Below are positions 59,458-64,000 of a stretch of 64,000 nt of DNA, one piece after another. Position 1 is the first letter of the stretch. Each line of letters opens with the position of its first letter. The stretch lies in assembly GCA_964609155.1 (NCBI GenBank), contig CAZSRF010000006.1:7131-71130 (forward strand). Reading direction: 5' to 3'. This DNA comes from JAGOUU01 sp964609155. Its GTDB lineage: Bacteria > Pseudomonadota > Gammaproteobacteria > JAGOUU01. The notes under the pieces are model-generated. The model saw only the letters and a program-made list of their open reading frames with translations. It was not told the DNA's origin and ran no database searches. A program made the translations under genes and the position numbers.

Positions 59458-61323
59458 ATGTTATTAAGATTGCGCAATGTTAGTTTAAAATTTGGTATTT
59501 ACCCTTTACTGGACAATGTTAACCTAGTTATCAACGCTAATGAGAAGATTGCCTTAGTTGGCAGAAATGGTACAGGAAAGTCTACTTTACTTAAAGTTAT
59601 CAATGGTAATCAAAAATCAGATTCTGGGAGTATAGAGTACGCAACTGGAATAAAAATAGGGACTTTAGAGCAGGAAATTCACAATACAGATAACAAATCT
59701 ATTTTTCAAATTGTATCAGATGGTTTAGGTAAAGTAGGAGAATTAATAAGTAGTTATCATAAGCTATTAAAACAGGCTGAGTCTGGTTGTTTAAAATCCC
59801 TTGATTTAATGCAAAAAGTTCAAGATGAGATTGAGCACTATAATGCTTGGGATGCACAGAATAAAGTAGAGTCTATCATAAGTAAATTAAATTTAGATAT
59901 AGAACAAGACTTTAATAAACTTTCTGGGGGTGTTAAGCGAAGAGTTTTACTAGCTAGAGCTCTTGTGCAAGAGCCGGATTTATTATTATTGGATGAACCC
60001 ACAAACCATTTAGATATAGAAGCCATAAAATGGCTAGAGAATTTATTATCTACTTGGAAAACTAGTGTCTTATTTATTAGCCATGATAGAGCTTTTGTGC
60101 GTTCAGTTGCAACGCGGATAATAGAATTAGATCGCGGTATGCTTTCTGATTGGCCAGGAAATTATGAAACTTTTTTAATTAAAAAAGCAGAATTCCTTCA
60201 TAGTGAAGAGTTAGCTAATACAAGGTTTGATAAAAGATTAGCAGAAGAAGAAGTTTGGATTAGACAAGGCGTTAAAGCACGACGCACGCGTAATGAAGGA
60301 AGGGTCAGAGCATTAAAGAAAATGCGTGAATTACGAGCACAACGTCAAAATAGACAAGGCAATATCAAAGCAGTTATTCAAACTAATGAAGCTAGTGGTC
60401 AACAAGTTATTGAAGCAGAAGATATTAGTATTGCTTTTGAAAATAAATTAGTAATAAAAAATTTTTCAAGCGTTATTATGCGAGGCGATAAAATAGGGAT
60501 CATTGGACCTAATGGAGCTGGCAAAACAACGCTGATTAATATTTTATTAGGTCAATTGAGTCCTGATACTGGTAAAGTAACATTGGGTACAAAATTAGAA
60601 ATTGCCTATTTCGATCAGTTTCGTGCAGAATTAGATGAAAAGCTTTCAGTACGTGATAACGTATCAGGAGGTAGTAATACAGTAACCATCAATGGGAAAG
60701 ACAAACATATCATAGGTTATTTGCAAGACTTTTTGTTTACTCCTGAGCGAGCAAACTCGCCTATAACTGTATTATCTGGCGGGGAGCGAAATCGTTTATT
60801 ATTAGCAAAACTTTTTACAAAACCATCGAATCTATTGGTTTTGGATGAACCAACTAATGATTTAGATTTAGAAACATTGGAGTTATTAGAAGAATTATTA
60901 GTAAATTATTCTGGTACAGTTTTATTGATTAGTCACGATAGAGAATTTATTAATAATGTAGTAAGTAGTACGATCGTCTTTGAGGGTGATGGGGTTGTCA
61001 CGGAATATGTTGGTGATTACAATGATTGGTTGTCTCAGAAAGATAAAAAATCAAATATTATTAATCAACGGGATGCGCTGAACAATAGTAAAAATAAATT
61101 TTCTAATAAATCTAATTCTAATATAAATAACAATAAAGATTTAAAATCTGTTATGAAGCAAATTGAAAGTCTAGAGAAAGAAGAAAAAAAATTACTCAAT
61201 GAAACGTTAGAGCCGAACTTTTATCTACAAGATAATGCAGTTACATCAAGAGTTCTTGAGAGGCTTGGGTGTATTAAATCAGATCTAGAGCAATTATATG
61301 AAAAGTGGTCTGATCTTGAATAA
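59458..61323 (+). CDS. uup: ABC-F family ATPase Uup
   Basis: 621 residues. Two ABC domains with Walker A GRNGTGKST and GPNGAGKTT, signatures LSGGVKRR and LSGGERNR, and Walker B LLLLDEPTNHLD and LLVLDEPTNDLD. The linker between them carries the Arg-rich VWIRQGVKARRTRNEGRVRAL of Uup, and the C-terminal coiled coil ends near YEKWSDLE. ABC-F proteins act on the ribosome. The C-terminal linker before the coil is Asn/Lys-rich. Confidence 0.94.
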   Translation: MLLRLRNVSLKFGIYPLLDNVNLVINANEKIALVGRNGTGKSTLLKVINGNQKSDSGSIEYATGIKIGTLEQEIHNTDNKSIFQIVSDGLGKVGELISSYHKLLKQAESGCLKSLDLMQKVQDEIEHYNAWDAQNKVESIISKLNLDIEQDFNKLSGGVKRRVLLARALVQEPDLLLLDEPTNHLDIEAIKWLENLLSTWKTSVLFISHDRAFVRSVATRIIELDRGMLSDWPGNYETFLIKKAEFLHSEELANTRFDKRLAEEEVWIRQGVKARRTRNEGRVRALKKMRELRAQRQNRQGNIKAVIQTNEASGQQVIEAEDISIAFENKLVIKNFSSVIMRGDKIGIIGPNGAGKTTLINILLGQLSPDTGKVTLGTKLEIAYFDQFRAELDEKLSVRDNVSGGSNTVTINGKDKHIIGYLQDFLFTPERANSPITVLSGGERNRLLLAKLFTKPSNLLVLDEPTNDLDLETLELLEELLVNYSGTVLLISHDREFINNVVSSTIVFEGDGVVTEYVGDYNDWLSQKDKKSNIINQRDALNNSKNKFSNKSNSNINNNKDLKSVMKQIESLEKEEKKLLNETLEPNFYLQDNAVTSRVLERLGCIKSDLEQLYEKWSDLE

Positions 61324-61400
61324 TTATTTTTTACGATATTAAAAGTTATTATTTTATTGTTAAATTAAACACAATAAATAATTTTTATCGAGTCAATAAC

Positions 61401-61429
61401 TTGTGATATTTTAATAAATTTATTATAGT
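61401..61429 (+). promoter_or_regulatory. Sigma-70-type promoter for the reductase-halogenase operon
   Basis: TTGTGA (61401-61406) and TATAGT (61424-61429) with 17-base spacing. The predicted start near 61436 gives a leader of about 57 bases to ATG 61493. Confidence 0.5.
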
Positions 61430-61449
61430 AAAGTTTATAGAATGATCAC

Positions 61450-61483
61450 CGATAACTGATCAACACAGTTCTAATAGTTATCG
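61450..61483 (+). promoter_or_regulatory. Inverted repeat in the leader of the reductase-halogenase operon
   Basis: CGATAACT (61450-61457) pairs with AGTTATCG (61476-61483). A shorter stem, AACTG (61454-61458) with CAGTT (61466-61470), is mutually exclusive with it. The repeat ends 9 bases before the ATG, where no good ribosome site is visible. It could be an operator or an RNA switch. Confidence 0.4.
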
Positions 61484-61492
61484 TTTAACCTC

Positions 61493-62188
61493 ATGATTCA
61501 TAATCACATACAATGCAAAGTACATAAAATTATCCAAGTAAGTAATACGGTATCTGAGATTACTCTTATGCCTTTTACAAAGCTATCTTTCATGCCTGGG
61601 CAATATATTTATGTACATTTAAATACTGATAAGTCATTACCTTATTCTATAGCTTCATCTCCAACAGATGACTATATTCAGTTGCTTGTATTCCATGGTA
61701 AAGATGAAGAAAATATCAGTTTTTTTTATAAATACTTAAATGCTTATATAGACGTTGGATTGCCAGAGGGCAGAGCTTATTTTCGACAGCATAGTAATGT
61801 TATGATTGGAATCGGCAAAGGTCTTGGCATATCACCAATTAAATCTATTATAAATTATTTAATAGATACTAAATCTAATTTAAAGGTTTTTATTTTTTAT
61901 GTTATATACTCAGAAGATGAAATAATAATAGGTAAACATTTTGAAGCCTTGGTGAATAAATACGTAAATAAAGAAATCTATCTCGATATAGAATATAAAC
62001 CTATTAAGATTAATGGACGCTATGATCTTGAAAAACTCTACGGAAATCTTGTGTTGCTGAATAAAATTAATTTATTATCTCTTTCAGATTTCTATGTGTT
62101 TGGTTCAACTGATTTTGTTATGAACGTTTACAATAGGTTATTACCATTTTGTAAAGATAATTTTTTTACTGATGCACAATTAATCTAA
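61493..62188 (+). CDS. NAD(P)H-flavin reductase (Fre/LuxG-like)
   Basis: 231 residues of the ferredoxin-NADP reductase fold. MPGQYIYVHL and LPYSIASSP are the flavin-binding motifs (family R-x-Y-S, here P-Y-S). GIGKGLGISPIKSI matches the NAD(P)-binding G-G-T-G-x-x-P position, in altered form. The C-terminus has FYVFGSTDFVMNVYNRLL. It would supply reduced FAD to the halogenase encoded 16 bases downstream. Confidence 0.82.
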   Translation: MIHNHIQCKVHKIIQVSNTVSEITLMPFTKLSFMPGQYIYVHLNTDKSLPYSIASSPTDDYIQLLVFHGKDEENISFFYKYLNAYIDVGLPEGRAYFRQHSNVMIGIGKGLGISPIKSIINYLIDTKSNLKVFIFYVIYSEDEIIIGKHFEALVNKYVNKEIYLDIEYKPIKINGRYDLEKLYGNLVLLNKINLLSLSDFYVFGSTDFVMNVYNRLLPFCKDNFFTDAQLI

Positions 62189-62204
62189 ACAGCAGGGGGC
62201 GCAA

Positions 62205-63788
62205 ATGAAAAACGATAACAATAGAATAAATGACATTATTATAATAGGAGGTGGCAGTGCAGGATGGATGTCAGCTTCTTATATTGCTAAGGCCCTTAAT
62301 TTTAATGTTAATATTACTGTAATAGAATCTGAAAATATTGGCCGTATCGGTGTTGGTGAAGCCACTGTTCCAACAATTAAAACAGAATTTTTTGATCGCC
62401 TAGGGTTGACTGAAAAAGATTGGATGACACACTGTAATGCTACATACAAAATGGGTGTCAAGTTTTCAAATTGGAGAAAACCAATTGAAGAAGGTGGTGA
62501 TTATTATTATCATAATTTTGGTGAAATTCCATCTTATGATGATGTACCATTAACTCATATTTGGATGAAAAAGTTTCTTGAAGAAGAAAATTATGACATC
62601 CCGATGGACTATGCGTGTTTTAGTTCTTTGTTAGCATGTGATGAAAACAAATCACCTAATCTTATGGATGGAACTCAGGTGCAACATTATGCTTATCATT
62701 TTGATGCATTATTGTTAGCAAATTTTTTGAAAAAATGGTCAACAGAGCGTAAAGTCAACCATGTTATTGATGATATTGCTTCTGCTGAGTTGGATGAAAA
62801 GGGAAATATAAAATGTGTTGTCAGTAAGGATGGTAAAAAATATTATGCTGATTTATTTATAGATTGTTCTGGTTTTGCAGGTTTCTTAATTGAGAAAATA
62901 TTAAAAGGGCCTATTGTAACTTATGCTGAAAGCTTATTGACTGATCGCGCAGTTACTTTAAATATACCAGAAACCCCGGAAATAGACGGCATACGGCCTT
63001 ATACGACCTCACAAGCCATGAAATGCGGGTGGATGTGGCAGATTCCATTATTTAACCGCTCAGGAAATGGATATGTTTATTCTAGTCAATTTATTAGTGA
63101 TGAAGATGCCGAAAAAGAAATGCGATCTTATTTTGGTAAAAGAGCTGATGGTGTGACAGCAAGATTTGTAAAATTTCAATCTCGTCGCCGCAGACAATCG
63201 TGGGTTGGTAATTGTGTAAGTATTGGTTTAGCAAGTGGCTTTTTAGAGCCATTAGAGTCGACGGGAATATATTTTATTTATGCGGCTTTATATCAACTAA
63301 TTAAGAATTTCCCAGATAAAAACATGGAGCCTGCATTACGTGATAAATTTAATAAAAAAGTAAGCTACATGGTGGAAGATGTAAAAGATTTTATTGTGAT
63401 GCACTTTAAAACAGCGGTAAGAGAAGACACTGATTTTTGGAAGGCTAATAAATATGAAACTAAAACGCCTGAATCATTGCAATTAATTTTGGATCGCCAA
63501 AAAGCAGGCTTGCCAATTAGAAAAAGCCATCAGGGTGATAATAATTTATACAGCTCTTTTGCAGCTAGATTTGAAAACTTTTGGACGAACAGCAGCTATC
63601 AATGCATTTTTGCTGGGGTAGGCTTGTTACCGCAAAGATCGTTACCTATATTGAATCATCGTGATGATATCATGCAGCAGGGTACTAAAGACTTACAAAA
63701 AATTGCAATGGAATCTAAAAGACTAAGTGAAATCTTGCCGACACAATATGAGTACTTGAAACAGCTGTATGGGCGGGAGCAGATGTAA
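62205..63788 (+). CDS. FAD-dependent tryptophan-type halogenase
   Basis: 527 residues, the size of PrnA/RebH. GGGSAGWMSA binds FAD; NATYKMGVKF gives the catalytic Lys (K82, counterpart of K79 in PrnA and RebH); the halogenase signature WxWxIP is at 276-281; FLEPLESTGIY gives E351, counterpart of the Glu that positions the indole. An AGGGGG ribosome site precedes the ATG. Known members chlorinate or brominate tryptophan or other indoles using FADH2, oxygen and halide. The regiospecificity and true substrate cannot be told. A reductase gene lies directly upstream. Confidence 0.9.
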   Translation: MKNDNNRINDIIIIGGGSAGWMSASYIAKALNFNVNITVIESENIGRIGVGEATVPTIKTEFFDRLGLTEKDWMTHCNATYKMGVKFSNWRKPIEEGGDYYYHNFGEIPSYDDVPLTHIWMKKFLEEENYDIPMDYACFSSLLACDENKSPNLMDGTQVQHYAYHFDALLLANFLKKWSTERKVNHVIDDIASAELDEKGNIKCVVSKDGKKYYADLFIDCSGFAGFLIEKILKGPIVTYAESLLTDRAVTLNIPETPEIDGIRPYTTSQAMKCGWMWQIPLFNRSGNGYVYSSQFISDEDAEKEMRSYFGKRADGVTARFVKFQSRRRRQSWVGNCVSIGLASGFLEPLESTGIYFIYAALYQLIKNFPDKNMEPALRDKFNKKVSYMVEDVKDFIVMHFKTAVREDTDFWKANKYETKTPESLQLILDRQKAGLPIRKSHQGDNNLYSSFAARFENFWTNSSYQCIFAGVGLLPQRSLPILNHRDDIMQQGTKDLQKIAMESKRLSEILPTQYEYLKQLYGREQM

Positions 63789-63834
63789 GATAATTGGATT
63801 GTGTCTTATAATTTTACGCGCTCACAATACTCCT

Positions 63835-63848
63835 TTAGGACTTACGCA
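63835..63848. repeat. 14-bp sequence TTAGGACTTACGCA, second copy
   Basis: Same sequence and orientation as 7580-7593. It lies 46 bases after the halogenase stop and 17 bases before a palindromic repeat, so this stretch is a small repeat cluster. Confidence 0.5.
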
Positions 63849-63865
63849 GAATGATTGTAAGTTGT

Positions 63866-63901
63866 CATCTCGGTCAAGCACGAAGTGGCAGAACCGAGAT
63901 G
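63866..63901. repeat. REP-like palindromic repeat
   Basis: CATCTCGGT (63866-63874) and ACCGAGATG (63893-63901) form a perfect 9-bp inverted repeat with an 18-base loop. The loop itself holds CAC/GTG. This resembles dispersed extragenic palindromes seen in intracellular bacteria; it may also act as a terminator for the halogenase operon. Confidence 0.55.
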
Positions 63902-64000
63902 GCTTTGTTGCATGAATTGTGTTTAGAGCTGTTATCCCAGTTAAGTAGTCGCTGGCGCGAAATTGCATAAAAAACTTGAAAAAATTCCAAATAAATGGTT
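63901..64000. mobile_element. Probable left end of an IS5-family (IS903-like) insertion sequence, cut by the window
   Basis: The window's last 100 bases start GGCTTTGTTGCATGAATT. From memory the IS903 terminal repeat is GGCTTTGTTGAATAAATC, so 15 of 18 positions agree. No transposase coding sequence is visible before the window ends, so the element is only proposed. Confidence 0.4.

Overview
AT-rich gammaproteobacterial chromosome. The housekeeping synteny points there: dut-algC, ssrA/smpB-ratA-ratB-bamE-fur, recN-nadK, and an LPS heptose/Kdo pathway. Host-directed, effector-like genes are scattered between these core genes. The overall look is that of an intracellular, Legionellales-like bacterium, but no marker here fixes the genus. 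No tRNA, rRNA, CRISPR or phage integration module was seen, and no stretch longer than 300 bases lacks a gene.

Layout. 1-6.6 kb: lipid A and core LPS genes (lpxR cut by the window edge, an lpxL-type acyltransferase, a heptose kinase, waaA), then an aldehyde dehydrogenase and coaD. 6.6-10.9 kb: three large unrecognised genes, two of them divergent paralogues with basic C-termini. 11-22 kb: mutM, rpmG, rpmB, dut, algC, a MAPEG protein, an AAA_14/DUF4143 ATPase behind a promoter with twin palindromes, pyrE, xthA, an Mrp-DUF971 fusion, lipA, a PAP2 phosphatase and hemE. 22-29.6 kb: rdgC, a small secreted protein, two oxidoreductases, then hldE(2)-waaF-waaC-yciI. 29.6-37.9 kb: an unknown membrane protein, msrBA, an SDR, a System II cytochrome c assembly set (thioredoxin-like, CcsA, ResB), a YgjP-like metalloprotein and rlmJ.

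37.9-45.3 kb is an effector-rich stretch: a class I glutamine amidotransferase with a membrane/proline-rich tail, an OTU-type protease with an amphipathic Phe-rich N-terminus, a secreted protein with a degenerate zincin motif and a CE-clan cysteine protease, interleaved with grxC and rhlE. 45.4-51 kb: tag and an archaic (Csu-like) chaperone-usher pilus operon. 51.2-59.4 kb: tmRNA, an unknown membrane protein, smpB, ratA, ratB, bamE, fur, a kinase-fold protein, recN and nadK. 59.4-64 kb: uup, a flavin reductase and a flavin-dependent tryptophan-type halogenase with all expected catalytic residues. The window ends in a palindromic repeat and what looks like the left end of an IS5/IS903-type insertion sequence.

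Two points stand out. First, the bifunctional heptose enzyme HldE occurs twice, and each copy has lost a different domain: the copy at 2.1-3.3 kb keeps the kinase, the copy at 25.7-27.1 kb keeps the nucleotidyltransferase. Together they would rebuild one HldE for WaaF/WaaC. Second, two candidate ubiquitin/Ubl proteases (OTU and CE clan), a PI3/4-kinase-like protein and paralogues with nuclear-localisation-like tails suggest a eukaryotic host, while the halogenase-reductase pair suggests specialised metabolism.
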